A stretch of 64,000 nt of DNA from Heliocidaris erythrogramma. Taxonomy: Eukaryota > Echinodermata > Echinoidea > Camarodonta > Echinometridae. Positions 41,992 through 54,745 of the stretch are shown in pieces (positions within the stretch are counted from its first letter, which is position 1; each line of letters begins with the position of its first letter). Under the pieces are notes generated by a model that saw nothing but the letters and a program-made list of their open reading frames with translations, did not search any database and was not told where the DNA came from. A program made the translations under genes and the position numbers. The stretch covers positions 15,445,725 to 15,509,724 of the forward strand of contig CM046866.1 in the NCBI GenBank assembly GCA_025617745.1, in the 5' to 3' direction.

Positions 41992-44900
41992 ATGAAACTT
42001 TTTCCGTGTTTCATTTTGTCCTTCATGGTCATTGCCATCAATGTCATGCCTTTGACCAGTGCTGCTGATATCCTCGTCTCTGTGTTCCTACCGATGAAAA
42101 GTAGTCACATCAAAAGCATGTCCGGCATCACAGGAGCGTTGACCCGACGCGGCCACAACGTCACCATCCTCACCAGCTCTTCTGTCGGAACTAAAGGGTA
42201 CCACCCCGACACCTACAACAGGGCCGTCCAGTACACCTTTGTAGATACACCTCCAGGACTTCAAGCCGTACAAGAAGAAATACTTAGGCTCGCATTTGAG
42301 AAGAGTCTAATAAAAAGGATGAGAGCGTACAGAAAAGCTTTCTCAATGTTGGCACTTAGTTGTGAGTGCTTCTTCAACGATTCTGCAACGCTTGCTCTGC
42401 TGAAAGCATCCCACTTCGATATTCTTATCGGGGACTCTTTTGATGGGTGTGATGCGATGCTTGGCAGTTACCTCGGGATCCCTTTCATTGCGGTAACGGC
42501 CGCCGCGAGATATCCGTTCTTCAATGAGCGCATGTTTGGAATCCCGTCACCATCGTCGTACGTACCACTGGGTCTGTTTCCTCTGTCAGACAGGATGTCT
42601 TTTTTCGAGCGCACTGCCAGCTTCATTGAGCATCACGTAGTCGTGGGTGGTTTGGGATGGTCCCTCTTCAGGTCTTTGGACAAGATCAAAGACAGGCACG
42701 GTTTCGCTCCAGACCAGAGCGTTCGTGATCTTCTAGGTGGAGCCGAGTTGTGGCTGTGCATGACGAATTTTGCCTTGGACTACCCTCACCCTACCGCTCC
42801 TAATTGGGTGGCTATCGGGAATATAGCTGACATTCCTGCAAAGCCACTGAAGAAGGTAATTATGATGAAGTATGAAACAGTACAGACAGTGGCGTATCTA
42901 GGTATTCAAATCTGCCCCCCCCCCCTGCCCAAACTCAGATTAATGAGCGTTTTTTTATTTAGAAAATGATGGTACTACGTGAAAGTGAGTTTTGGTGCAC
43001 ATAACCCAGGTTTGTTAGCCCAAATTTTATGGATCATAGTATAAGCGAGGGAGCAATGCGACCGAGCGGCAGATTTTTTTTTTTTCATTTTCACCCCTCA
43101 AATTTAAATTCTTATACATTTTCCCCTTAGGAAAAAAAAATCCAAGGGAATACAGCAACCTAGCAGTAGATCTTTTATTAAATTTTGAACACTGCTATTT
43201 TGGGAGCGCAAAATAAATGGAAACCCCGAAGAAATATATTTGAGGAATTTAGCAAGGCAATTTATGATTTATTTCGAATGTTCTATACTTTGAAAACTTT
43301 AATAACGCCATTGGGGCGCGAAATACCTAGATCCTGCACACAATTATGCGAGGGAGCAAAGCGAACGAGCTTTAGAAAATGTTCGCATTTCAAACCCTAT
43401 AAAACACCATTTCTCACGCATTTTGTCCTTGACAGGGGCGCAAATAACCCTCAAAACCATAAATTTTCTTGTATTTCTCCCCTTTTCTTTCTCTCTTTTG
43501 CATTTTTTTGCGCCCGGGGCACATGCCCCCTCTGCCCCCCTCCCTGTAGATACGCCACTGAGTACAGAGGGGAATCATCAAGCAAGAGAGAAATCATGAT
43601 CATTCTGTGAGTGATATATTGAAATGGGGGGGGGGGCACTGGGACATCCTAATAATCCAATAGCGACAGCCTATATGAGAACAGAGAGTTGTCGGGAGGC
43701 TGTTGGTCTCGTGAACACTCTGATAACTCTTTAGATTAAGGTCTCGTGGGTTGTCGGTCGATCTCGTGCCTTGGCTCTTCCCTGATAGCAGAAAGTGTTA
43801 AAAAATGACGTGATATTTACGTCGTGGTTTTCGTCTTTTTTACGTCCTGTAATTACGTCAATAAGACGACAACTTGCACCAACGCAAGACGTCAAAAGAA
43901 CGTCTTATTTTGACGTCATCTCTACGTCTTCATTCCTCTTCCCTGATAGCAGAAAGTGTTAAAAATGACGTGATATTTACGTCGCGGTTTTCGTCTTTTT
44001 TTACGTCCTGTAATTACGTCAATAAGACGACAACTTACACCAACGTAAGACGTCAAGAGGACGTCTTATTTTGACGTCATCTCTACGTCTTGTACACTGT
44101 AAAAACTAAAGTGCTACTTTTAGGGGCATGCACCTGAAATGCTGTTTATAGCGCTTGTAGTGTGCTAATTTACCAGCAAAAAAAAATGTGACCGTGGCGA
44201 GCCTCGAACCAGGTTCCGCTGATTGAGAGGCGCTGACGTTACCGATGGACTAACAAATGCTTCTTGCAATCCAGTTTAATCATGGGAGTCAAGTAGATAA
44301 CATGAAGTATGTGGTGTCGTAAATTCACTATGTAACAATATGATCTGCTCTAAATCGTACAATGTGAGTTAGTCTAGCGGTAATGCCAGCAATTCTCGAT
44401 CAGCGGACCCTGGTTCGAAGCTCGCCCAAATCATTTTTTGTGTGAATGTTTAGCAGTTAAAGGAGCCGGTCCAGCTCCCGTGAAAGTGCTGAAATAGCAC
44501 GCTGTGTGCATTCAATAGCACTCTGAGTGCAGTCCCTATGCATGCCCTCAAAAAGTGCTCAGCACTTCAGTTTTTGCAGTGTACAGATGACGTCAAAATA
44601 AGACGTCCTCTTGACGTCTTGCGTTGGTGCAAGTTGTCGTCTTATTGACGTAATTACAGGACGTAAAAAAGACGAAAACCACGACGTAAATATCACGTAA
44701 TTTTTACCACTTTCTGCTATCAGGGTTGGTCTCGCGGGCTGTAGAGTCGTGGGCACATTTTTTTGAAAGTTAATTTTACTCTACAATTTGTATATAAATT
44801 ATGCGTAAGAGATTTTTTTAAACCAAAAATATGGGATGAATCCTGCAGCCCCTTTAACAATTGGTCATGTCTAAGATGATTCCTTTTACTTTCGGTGTCG

Positions 44901-45259
44901 TTTTCTGACTCTTCTTTCAAGGAATACGAAAGTTTTGTTGAGGGATCGGGTAAACATGGCTTCATCATATTCTCACTGGTGAGTACAATGGAAAATTAAT
45001 GATCTTGTCATCGGTGCAATGATAAGCTAATCTACTTGAAGTAGCACAGTTGATTTAAAGGCTTAAGTACACGTAGTGAAAACATGCATACGTCTGAACT
45101 GAATAATAAAAAGTAAAATGTTGATTATCAAATTCTACTCATATGAATTGTTCTCTGTTTTCCGTCTTCTTGGTAAATGGATTTGGAAATGTGGCGGGAA
45201 GCTTTAATATCTATAAATTGGATTTGTTAGAAATGTGAGGGGGTGTCTCTCTTTCTCTC

Positions 45260-45311
<52 letters not shown>

Positions 45312-48300
45312 CTCTATCTCTCTTTGTGAGCTCTGAATCATTAGATCAATCAGTTTCCCTTTTTTCCTGGCCGGGGTAGCCCAGGAAGGTACCGATTGAT
45401 TTAACTAAATATACATCTAATAAACCTAGTGCCGACAGAGTATTGAATGTGCCGACAAAACATTTCAGTATAGATTACAGAGAGGGAGCAACTGCTCCAG
45501 GCTGCGTTAATGCCCCTGAATGTTTGCATCCAGCATAATATCACTATAGTCATGATTGTGTTTATTTTCAGAGTTAGTGGCACTTTCATACTTTCAGCAT
45601 TAGATCCATAGATTAGATCGGTTGGTCAACCTATTGCTCGAACATCGCATCGTTGTTTAGACCGATATTCAGATAAAGATGCGTCAGTTGTCGAAACTAA
45701 CAGATTACTCAAATAACATTAAAGGAACACAAATTTGAATTTGGTAGCACCACAGAAACGAACGAGAGTAAAACAAAGATCCGAAAATTGGATGACTAAA
45801 AATATTCTTTTGCTCATTCAAGAAAGAAATATAGCGTACAAAAAATGAAGAAAAAATCAAAAGCAGAGGATTATGAGATAATCTTTAAAAGATTTCAGAA
45901 AATAAGAAATATGGTCCAAAGGGAGGTACAAAAAGCCAAACTAGAATTTTTGCAAAAATAAACATGATTCTAAGAGGCTTTGGAAGAATCTAAAAAGCTT
46001 AGGATTAAAAGGAAAGAAGGGAAAAGACCAAGATTTTGTCATTTCAATCGGTGGAGAATTATGTCATGATAAGGTGACCATTGCCAAAGAATTCAATTCT
46101 CATTTTACTAGTGTGGCTGATAACTCCCTTCTTGCAAAGACTTTTTCAGTGCAGACAGTAAGATCATTCGTGAGCTTTATGAAAGAAAAGGGGTAAGCCA
46201 AGGCAGATTCGAGTTATTACCAGTCAGTGAACAATTTGTTTTCAATGAGTTGCGAAAATTGAATGTATCAAAAAGCACTGGCTTAGACTTGATTCCGGCT
46301 AAATTTCTGAAAGTTGGTGCGATGATGCTATACAAAATTAACCCTTAACTTTCTTGATAAACTTATCTATCTTGACTAATACTTTTCCAAAGGAAATGAA
46401 AAAAGTTACTCCTCTTCATAAAAAGAAAGATAAAACTGATGTTGGAAATTATAAACCTATCAGTGTTTTAAGTATAGTATCTAAAATTCTAGAAAAGTCG
46501 GTATGTGTTCAGATTGAAAAATATTTTAAAGAAAATGATATAATTTATGAATTTCAATCTGGTTTTCGACATGACTATTCAACCGAGACATGTCTTATTC
46601 ACTTGACTGATTATCTGAGAACACAAATTTCCCAGGGACAATTCGTTGGTATGGTACTCCTGGATCTTCAGAAAGCTTTTGATACAGTTAATCATGGCAT
46701 CTTATTAAAAAAAAGTTACAAAGAATGGGTTTTAACGAAGCTACTTTAGAATGGTTCAAATCCTACTTGTCTAATCGACATCAGGTAGTGGCTATTAATG
46801 ATATTCGTTCCAATGTTATGCCTATAACATGTGGTGTTCCTCAGGGAAGCATCCTTGGACCAATCCTTTTTTCAGCTTATATCAATGACATGTGTGCTTG
46901 TATAAAAGCTGACTGCAAGCTGCTATTGTACGCTGATGACAGCGTATTACTTTGCTCAAATCCAAATCCAAAATTTGTCGAAGAAAAACTAAGCGACCAG
47001 CTGTCTACATGTGTCGATTGGATGACTGATAATAGGTTATCTTTACACTTGTCCAAAAAGTAGTTCTAAAAAGCCATTTGAATTTCAGGTGACATGCAAT
47101 AATCAGGTAATCCAGAGAAAAGAATCTGTGATGTATTTAGGCATTGAGCTGGCCAGCTCGATATCCTTTTCAACTTTAATAGAATCAGTTGTAAAGAGAG
47201 CGAATTCTCGCCTGAAATTTTTTGTACAGATATCAAAATTGTATGGATCAAAAGGCAAGACGTATACTCTGTTTTGCTCTTATTCAATGTTTATTTGATT
47301 ATGCTAACCCTGCTTGGTATAGTAGCTTTTAAAAATCTGATCAAAAGAAGTTGAAAATTATTCAGAACAAAATGGTGAGATTCATCAACTACTCTGGTCC
47401 CAGAACTCACGTTGGCTACAATGAGCTCCCGAAGCTGGTTTTCTTGAAGTCAACCAAAGATCTAAACAACTGATTTTGCACCATGTGCATAAGATATATC
47501 ATACTAGGTCGAATCATTATATTCGATCAAACTTTAATCTTGTTAACAACTTACATAGTCATCATACAAGAAACAGCCGTTTCAATTTTAACTTACCAGA
47601 AAGAGTAGGCAGTGTTGGTAATTCGTTTTATTATACTGCCATAAAGCATTGGAATTCTCTGCCTAATGACATAGAGGAAATTGAAAGAATATCTTTCACT
47701 AGAGAGTCAGAGAGAAGAAGCAAATGATTATGTTACATCTAGGTAAAATATCCTGAATACGGACCATCTTCTTTTCACATGCAGGTTAATATGCTGTTTA
47801 TTGTATATATTTATAGTTTTAACATGATGAAAGATTTAACATTTTTTTTTTCATTCTCATCTTCGTCTCTCTCTCTCTCTCTCTCTCCATTTTTTCCTCT
47901 TCTAACTTCGGCTTTTCCTTCTTTTTTCTTCTTCCTCTTTCTCTTTCTTTTCCTCTCATTCTAACTTGTATATATTTTATCATTATTATTTTTATTTTTA
48001 TGATTTACTGTTCCTTATTTATTTCTCAACGTGTAAATATATATAAATATGTTCTAACTGAATGATTATTTTATTCATATATATGAGGACCCCACTGGAA
48101 ATAAGCTTTCGAGCTTTCGTGGGTTATCCTGTTCAAGCTTGCTAATTTGTTATTCTACTATGTACAAATTTATTATGTTCTGAATGCTTGGCAAATAAAA
48201 TCAATCAATAAAATCAATCAATCAATCAATCAAATCACAAATACATTGTGCTAATATTATTTCCAACTTTAGGGTACATACTTTACTGAGCTTCCTAAGC

Positions 48301-51116
48301 AAGAGATGGCTGATGCATTTGCAAGAGTCTTCAGTGAGCTTCCACAGAGAGTTATTTGGCGGTATACTGGAAAACGCTCTCGTTACCTTGGTAACAACAC
48401 CATGATAGTTGACTGGTTGCCACAAAATGACCTAGTTGGTATGTCCTCATCAAGTTTGCTTTAGTTAAAGATTATCGTAAACTGATTTTTTTTAATGAAA
48501 GACCAATATAATCATGATAGAACCAAAGACTTCAGATGGTGCTCTTGAATACACAATTAACTTTGATGAATAGGGTAGTTGCAAGATATTTGTTAGAATG
48601 GTACATTCATGTCATAAAATATGAAAGATCTATTCACTGTAATGACTATAGTGTGTATTTGTATCAAGAAGTTAACTCCTCGATTGTATAAATGTTCTTG
48701 TAATACTATATACAGGTCACCCAAAAGCCCGACTTCTTATATACCATGGGGGTCTAACAGGCATCCTCGAAGCCGTGTACCATGCTGTCCCCATGGTCGT
48801 AATGCCGCTCTTTTCTGAGCAGGAATCCAACGCTGTGAGAGTCGAGGTCAGGGGAATGGGAAGAAGGCTTCAGAAGAACTCCATATCGTACGAGACTGTC
48901 AAGGCGGCGGTGACTGAAGTGCTTGATAATCCACGGTACAATAGGCCTATCAAAGTTTACTCATATTTCGTACTATATATTTGATATACTTTCAAGATAG
49001 TTGTAATAAATAACTGGTACTTTTAACGACGTTTGGTGTTTATAATTACATGTATCTCACTACAGGGGCGCAAATCCATTTTGAATGGTGGTGGCCAGAT
49101 GTGGTTCACAAGCGATAGAAAAATTAGAACCCTCATAAAATCCCACTTATTAGCACCTTTTCTTGCACTCAAGGTGCTAAATGAAACATGCTTGAGGAAA
49201 ATTGATCATGCAGCATATTCGAACTTGGGGGGACATAAGAAGTAATTTTATCCCCTACACCCCACCCGATTTGTGAAAACGCGGGGGCTACATGTCCCCT
49301 GTCACTTCCCCAAGTATTTTCGCCCATGCTTCTCTCTCTAACAAAGGATCATAACCCTAATTAACAAGTTTTTATTCTAATGATGCACACAATATTATAT
49401 AGTGCTATATAAATTATGTGGCTATATCTTTTTTAATACACCCTTTTACGTACTAACTAAACATAACATAAACCTTCTTTAAGCGCTGAAACCCGACTCG
49501 GTATACAGTGTGAGTCAATAAAACGATTCAGGCTGAATAATGTTTCCTTTGATTTGACACCTTGATCAATAAAATCTGACCATGGACAGCTGAATAATAA
49601 CATTTTTCCTGATTCATGTCAAATTTGCCTCTGCCCAAGTTTTGAATGAAGTGGATCTGCAACCAAATGTTTGTTGAATGGTCTCCATTCCAGTTAAGTT
49701 GAAACCACTGGCAAATAATGAAAGTAACTCCTGAACACCATTCAGCCCAAACTTGGGCAAAACGAGTTTGACATGCTTTTTGAAAATGGCCAGTGCTCAC
49801 TCATACATGATCACATTTTGGTCACCAGCCTATCATATTACAGGATACATCATAAACTATCACACCGAAATGCATTTGAGCGATTTTATTTGGTTTTTAA
49901 GGAAATTGGGGCTTGAATATGGGTTTCCTTTATATTGACTGACACTGTATAGTTTATTCTAAGTAGAGCTTAACCCTAAAAGGGCCGGGAGATTTCGGCT
50001 ATGCCACAGCCGGGGGGGGGGGGGGGGGCGAGATCTCGAACGTCGATCGCGCGATCGCGCCGAAAATCGCACGTCGTCCACAACGTAACTGTATAGTTAA
50101 ATGCTCCGAAATAATTTCACATTAATTAATTATGCTAATTTATGCATAAAATCAAAATTTTGCTCTAAATCATTAAATAAAGCTCACAAAATGTTAATTT
50201 TTGGTCTAGACACTCTTTCCAGTATTCTTAGCAAATATATTTGGAAAAAATTAGGTATTAAAATTGATTTCTCATGTATTTTATTGTATTTAAAATTTCT
50301 TATGTACAGGGTTGGAAAAAAGTTTGGAATATTTTTATTCCAAGAATTATTTCTTGTCTTAAACATATCCCTCGTCATTTTAAGTTCTTCTTTGAGGTTC
50401 AAATAAAAGATATGTGTCCCTTTTTAACTTTAAAAGCACAACATTAAAAATCAGGCTTATCACACAGTGCAGAGGTCCACTTGGAATTCGGAAGCGTATA
50501 TTTGCTGTTTTTGCAAATGTCTAACGAAAAAGTTAAATAATCAGATACAGTTTAATTGCTATACCGAAGTCCTCAAAATGACTGCAAACTGCACGTAGCT
50601 TTTTCAAAATTCCACGTGAAGTACAGAAATGTATAACAAGATGTTCAAACACAAATAGAGCAAATCTGACAACATGTGGTTCATTGGTCAGCCATTGTAA
50701 CATGTTTAACAATATTACGTAATCTTATACTTATTAGTCCTATTGAAACGTAGTGTCATTAAATATTTATTGGCATACAGACCATAAAGCTATTTAAAGC
50801 TGAATAACATCATCGATGTATTTCGTCTTAAATTTCCAGCTACTCAGAAAACATCCGAAGATCTTCGGGAATCTACAGAGACGTCCAATCAAATCCCGAT
50901 GAAACCGTGGTCTTCTGGGTGGAACACATCCTCAAATTTGGCGGGTCACATCTGAGAACTAGGGCCTTGGAACTCAGCTTCATCCAGCTTCACTCGATTG
51001 ACGTTCTCGCTTTCATCGTCGGGATCGTACTTGTCGTCGTCTTCCTTCTTTATTCATGTTGTAGACGATGTCTATCATGCTGCTTAAAAAGTAGCAAGAA
51101 AACAAAAGTAGAATGA
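41992..51116 (+). CDS. UGT-3: UDP-glycosyltransferase, five coding exons, 527 aa
   Basis: Exons: 41992-42855, 44922-44978, 48273-48438, 48716-48935, 50840-51116; GT-AG sites, phases 0,0,1,2. The predicted role is ER-lumen sugar transfer from a UDP-sugar to lipophilic acceptors. It has a signal peptide (residues 1-24). The catalytic-type His (KSSHIKSM) and Asp (DILIGDSFDG, D148) are both present. The exon-4 signature is YHGGLTGILEAVYHAVP with FSEQESNA, followed by a membrane helix, a tail with SCCRRCLSCCLKSS and a KTKVE end. Compared with UGT-1, exon 3 has one extra codon (LPKQEMA) and exon 5 one extra codon. Introns 1, 2 and 4 carry a hAT element, a nested foldback, a 2.5-kb LINE and a mariner MITE, making this gene 9 kb long. 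UGT-4 is its tandem duplicate. Confidence 0.93.
42887..43560. mobile_element. hAT-type element in UGT-3 intron 1, 8-bp TSD
   Basis: Inverted ends CAGTGGCGTATCTAGG and TGTAGATACGCCACTG are flanked by exact 8-bp repeats AGTACAGA (42879-42886, 43561-43568), the hAT hallmark. No transposase frame is visible. The same element with the same flank is in UGT-4 at 59994-60782. Confidence 0.9.
43780..44725. mobile_element. Compound foldback element rich in ACGTC/GACGT, UGT-3 intron 1
   Basis: CCCTGATAGCAGAAAGTG starts the element and its inverse CACTTTCTGCTATCAGGG is matched (one change) at the right end. The left arm of about 153 bp is present twice in tandem (43780-43932, 43941-44094), and the right arm once inverted (about 44582-44725). 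The flanks share TT, and UGT-4 shows the uninterrupted site (GGCTCTTGGTATCGCGGGCT near 61014). A second element is nested inside. Confidence 0.85.
44095..44581. mobile_element. Nested MITE with CACTG ends and tRNA-like inverted arms
   Basis: Ends CACTGTAAAAACTAAAGTGCT and AGCACTTCAGTTTTTGCAGTG are flanked by TA. The arms contain box-B-like CCTGGTTCGA and GTTAGTC..GGTAA words in inverse orientation, as if a tRNA-derived sequence became part of the element. It interrupts the ACGTC-rich foldback. The ends resemble the MITE at 54504-54745. Confidence 0.75.
45247..45325. repeat. (TC)n microsatellite, UGT-3 intron 2
   Basis: Long pyrimidine dinucleotide tract. A shorter version is at the matching place in UGT-4 (61531-61561). 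Confidence 0.9.
45735..48235 (+). mobile_element. CR1/Jockey-group LINE, 5'-truncated, in UGT-3 intron 2
   Basis: The 2.5-kb insertion is flanked by CACAAAT (45728-45734, 48236-48242) and ends in a (TCAA)n tail. The matching UGT-4 intron continues without it (near 62410). It encodes most of an RT with frame breaks, then a C-terminal VGSVGNSFYYTAIKHWNSLP segment. It lies in the same orientation as the gene. Confidence 0.88.
46354..47063 (+). pseudogene. LINE reverse transcriptase, broken
   Basis: Motifs in order: VTPLHKKKDKTDVGNYKPIS, QSGFRHDYSTETC, LLDLQKAFDTVNH (catalytic Asp), then a frameshift near 46725, CGVPQGSILGPILFSAYIND, and the catalytic YADD box (LLLYADDSVLL). Two overlapping frames cover what should be one protein, and a stop follows at 47063. 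All core RT motifs are present, so the copy is relatively young but inactive. Confidence 0.85.
49504..49949. mobile_element. Mariner/Tc1-type MITE, UGT-3 intron 4
   Basis: The ends are TACAGTGTGAGTCAATA and, inverse, TACAGTGTCAGTCAATA, each flanked by TA. The UGT-4 intron has an apparent empty site (CAGTATAGCTTATTCT near 63721). No transposase is encoded. Confidence 0.75.
50010..50080. repeat. G run and CG-rich palindromic patch
   Basis: About 18 G (near 50012-50029) is followed by GATCGCGCGATCGCGC, a CpG-rich self-complementary stretch in otherwise AT-rich intron 4 of UGT-3. The words TTAACCCTAAAAGGGCCGGG just before it also occur, inverted, near 3920. Confidence 0.6.
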
Positions 51117-52920
51117 TTTTGTACAATTTATGTTTTCCAGCACTGCATATAACCAACCTAAATCTGCCTTTAGCGCTATATGGAAAAAACAAAATGGGTT
51201 CACCAAACTAGCTATATTGTGGAGAGAACTAACGAAGAAATCATGCATAACGCCATGAAACTATGTAACGCTGATTTAGATTGACGACGCTAATTTCTAT
51301 GACGCGCCATTTCTCGGATTCCGTTGAGCGTTCTCCTCTTTCCGTCGTGTTGTAAAGTGGCTTCAGATTTTGCGAAGATGCAAGCTAATGTGTCAATCAG
51401 ACAAAACAGGGGGGCTCAACTCCACTTCTGCATCCGACTTTCCCTGGGGAAATTTCTGGCGGGTCAAAAGTGCACACCGGCTGCTCCAAATCTTCATGTA
51501 TTATCCTATAATAAAGCCGATTTTTTTTTCAGAGGACGAGCGATATGAAATTTTGTCCTACGAATACTAATAGTAAAAGTTTTGTTTTCTTTTTTTAAAT
51601 GATAGTAAAAGACAAATTATGTCGTCACGGTGGAGAGGAAGGCCCTGCCCACAATTTTAAAAGAGAGAAATGTGTGTTATGGAGAGGGGGTACGCCGGAA
51701 CACGCAACGGCAGTGTTCCCACGACCAAGGGCAAAACGGTGTTCTATTTTTAGGCAAACTAAATTTTCACTCTCCTTATTTCATATTTGTCTCCCTGACA
51801 TATTTAAATTGCCACCTCCTACATCAATTACCCCATGATATATTCTTTTTTTTCCTTCATTTTGCCCAACCCCCCGCCCCCCGCCACCCTCCCCATATCT
51901 CAAGTACATATTATGAAGTTCAAGGTGAAAATATGCTCCGCATTTGTAACTAGCAGCCAGATAAACCCCTGCCCCCCCCCCCCCCTCTTTCCAGGGGCAG
52001 ATAATTCTGGATCCACCACTGCCTAAACACTAAACGGGCTTCAGTAATAGACAGTATCAACAGAACCCCCCCCCCCCCCACACACACACACACACACACA
52101 CACCCACCCCCACACACACCACAACTACACACACTACATAAATTCACACGTACATTGTCCAACATCAACAACACAAATGCTAAACAGTCATAAACAGTAG
52201 CATTTCCTAATAAAAGTGTTAAACATCCAGTGATTCAAGGTTGCATAAGGCTGTATTTACACCAATCCACAATCACAATTCATTCGTAAAGCATTCTAGG
52301 GAACATTGTTGTGCCTTCATCATCATCACCAGCGCCACATCTTTCACAAAATTATGGAAAAAGAACAATAACAAAAGTTCCTCAGTGTGAAATGATCTTT
52401 ATCAAAATAACTCAACTATCAACATCATAAAAAATAATGTTCTCTTCAAATACAATATCGGAAAAGATTATTTTGGTTCATGGGCAATAATTCATGAGAT
52501 GGAGGGGGTAGTACTAATTTCCCTTTTTTTTATAATTTTGCAAGCAAACAACTCTACATCGTCTAGTAACATCTAATAAAGTTGGATTGTAGTGAATATC
52601 CATGTGCAGCCTTTCATATACAAGACATAAATTTACAGAGAGACCCCCTTACTGTCCAAAATAATATGAGGTGATGGTTGCCCAAATATTGGTATAGTTT
52701 TAGCAAATCTGCGTAGGCCTAGCCTCTGACTCGTCTGCCTAGAAACATGCCCAGAATGATTGCACAAATGATTGCAGAGATAATAAAAACAAGGGGGGAA
52801 ATACAAAATCTAGTACCATTTGTGTTAACTAAAAATAGCCAACACACACTCAAATGTACATATCTGCTTCATTCCCATTTGAATAGCATGTTACGTTTTC
52901 TTCCAGATGACCTATATTTT
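51117..52920. other. UGT-3 3' flank and spacer
   Basis: A possible AATAAA signal is at 51510-51515. C runs at about 51964 and 52066 and a CA-rich tract (52079-52121) follow. No gene is supported. Confidence 0.45.
52079..52121. repeat. (CA)n microsatellite
   Basis: CA repeat directly after a C run. Confidence 0.85.
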
Positions 52921-53616
52921 GACTTTCAAATTCAAATTCAAATTCGTATTTATTTCATTTCCAACAGAAAGAAAAGACAATGGCATTACAGATATTGTTA
53001 CAGAAAATATGAAAAACATATTTACAAATTCAATTTAACTTCATAAGTGTAGAAGTACACTTTATATATAAATAATAATAATTAAATTATTATAATGAAT
53101 TATTAATAGAAATTCTTAATTTCTGAGGAAATGTGGGGGATCCAATAAAAAGCAGTGCTTGTAATTATGTGGATCCCCCAGGGAAAATAAAATTGTTTCA
53201 AATTGTGCCTACGAAAACAGTGTTATACAGAACAACAAACAAACACGAAACGACAAGGAAAGGGAAAACAGATCAAAGAAAAAGGAACAGGAAAAAGGGA
53301 CAATGGGAAAGCAGGACAAATCATGACCGAAAAAGGAGATAGTTATGTTGGTGATTCTGGCAAGTTAAGATCTTATAAGACCAAATAGAAATTCAGTAAA
53401 TTGAGCAGATGATGAAGACCCAAATGGAAAAATAAGAAGATACAAGCTGTTATTAGGTTATTATTTTATTATAAGATTTGAGCAAAAATATTTTTAGTTT
53501 TTTCTTAAAAGAATTTAGGGAAGGACTACTTTTGATATCTTCACTTAAAAAGTTCCAAAATCTATGACCATCATCCATAAAGATCTTCTTCGCTAATAAA
53601 GTTCTAAAGAGTCAGG

Positions 53617-53706
53617 GGCGGATACAGGATTTTCAGAAAGGGGGCGCACACTGAGGAACCCTCCGTTTGACAAAGCCAAACGGCCATCTAGGGGGTCCGG
53701 GGGCAT
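53617..53706. mobile_element. Fragment of CAGGGGCGGATACAGG element
   Basis: Matches the left and middle part of 12075-12247 (CAGGGGCGGATACAGGATT, CCTCCGTTTGAC, GGCCATCTAGGGGGTCCG). The right end is missing. It is inserted in the minus-strand LINE. Confidence 0.6.
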
Positions 53707-54503
53707 CAAATATACGTGGAAGGGTCTTTCTACTGTAGTTATACATAAATTGTGCCAAATTAAATAGATACAGATCATTTATTTTTAATAGTCTGCTATC
53801 AACAAATAACGGGTCTGTGTGAGAGTATAGCGGAATTTGCAGATAATACGGAGAGACTTCTTTTGTAGTAAAAATAGTCCATCTAATAGAGTTTGTTGGG
53901 CATTGCCCCAAGCAAGTATCCCATAATTCAGATAAGGTAAAATTAAAGATGAAGAAAGCATCAATAGGGATGATGTCGGAAAATGAAATTTAAGTTTGTT
54001 TATTATGCCAATATTCCGTGAAATAATCTTACACGTATTATCTATATGGTATTTCCACGAAAATTCATTGTTAACAGTTATGCCTAGAAATTTAATAAAT
54101 GAGATAACTTCTAAAGGGGTATCGTCAAACACAATATCCATGGGCAGTGTGTCTATAGAATTACTAAATAACATATACTTGGGTTTTTGGAGGTTGAGGG
54201 ATAGTTTATTGGCTGTTATCCATTGGGCGACTTTTTCAAGCTCAGAGTTTGCAACATTGACTAAATTATTTGGATTTTGTGGGAATAAAATAGATTAGAA
54301 TCGTCTGCAAAAAGTATAAACGAAAGGATATCGGGTGATTTACAAAAGTCATTTATATAAATAATACACATTAAAGGGCCCAATAAACTGCCCTGGGGGA
54401 CTCCACAATTTATGTTTTGCATATTGGATGTATGATCATTAAAAAAAATATGTACTTTCGTCTATTGGATAAGTAGCTCCTGAACCACTCCAAGGCCTTC
54501 CCA

Positions 54504-54745
54504 CACTGCAAAAACCAGGGTGTTAATTTAACACCATCTCGGTATCCATATTGGGCTACACCAGATAAGTGTCAAAACAACACCAGTTAGTGTTAAAACA
54601 ACACCAGTTTGATATTGGTCTACACCAGATAAGTGTCAAAACAACGCCAGTTTGATTCGAAACTGGTGTTGTTTTAACACTTATCTGGTGTAGCCCAATA
54701 TAGATACCGAGATGGTGTTAAATTAACACCCTGGTTTTTGCAGTG
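54504..54745. mobile_element. Foldback MITE with CACTGCAAAAACC ends
   Basis: A 242-bp element. Both ends read CACTGCAAAAACCAGGGTGT in inverse orientation, continuing through TTAATTTAACACC and AACACCAGTTTGA blocks that pair over most of the length. It is flanked by CA on both sides and splits the LINE reverse transcriptase. Confidence 0.88.

Noticed and set aside
49528-49800. 90-codon frame as a transposase fragment
   Set aside because: It lies inside the TA-flanked MITE, but no DDE/D-type motif or mariner helix-turn-helix pattern is visible.
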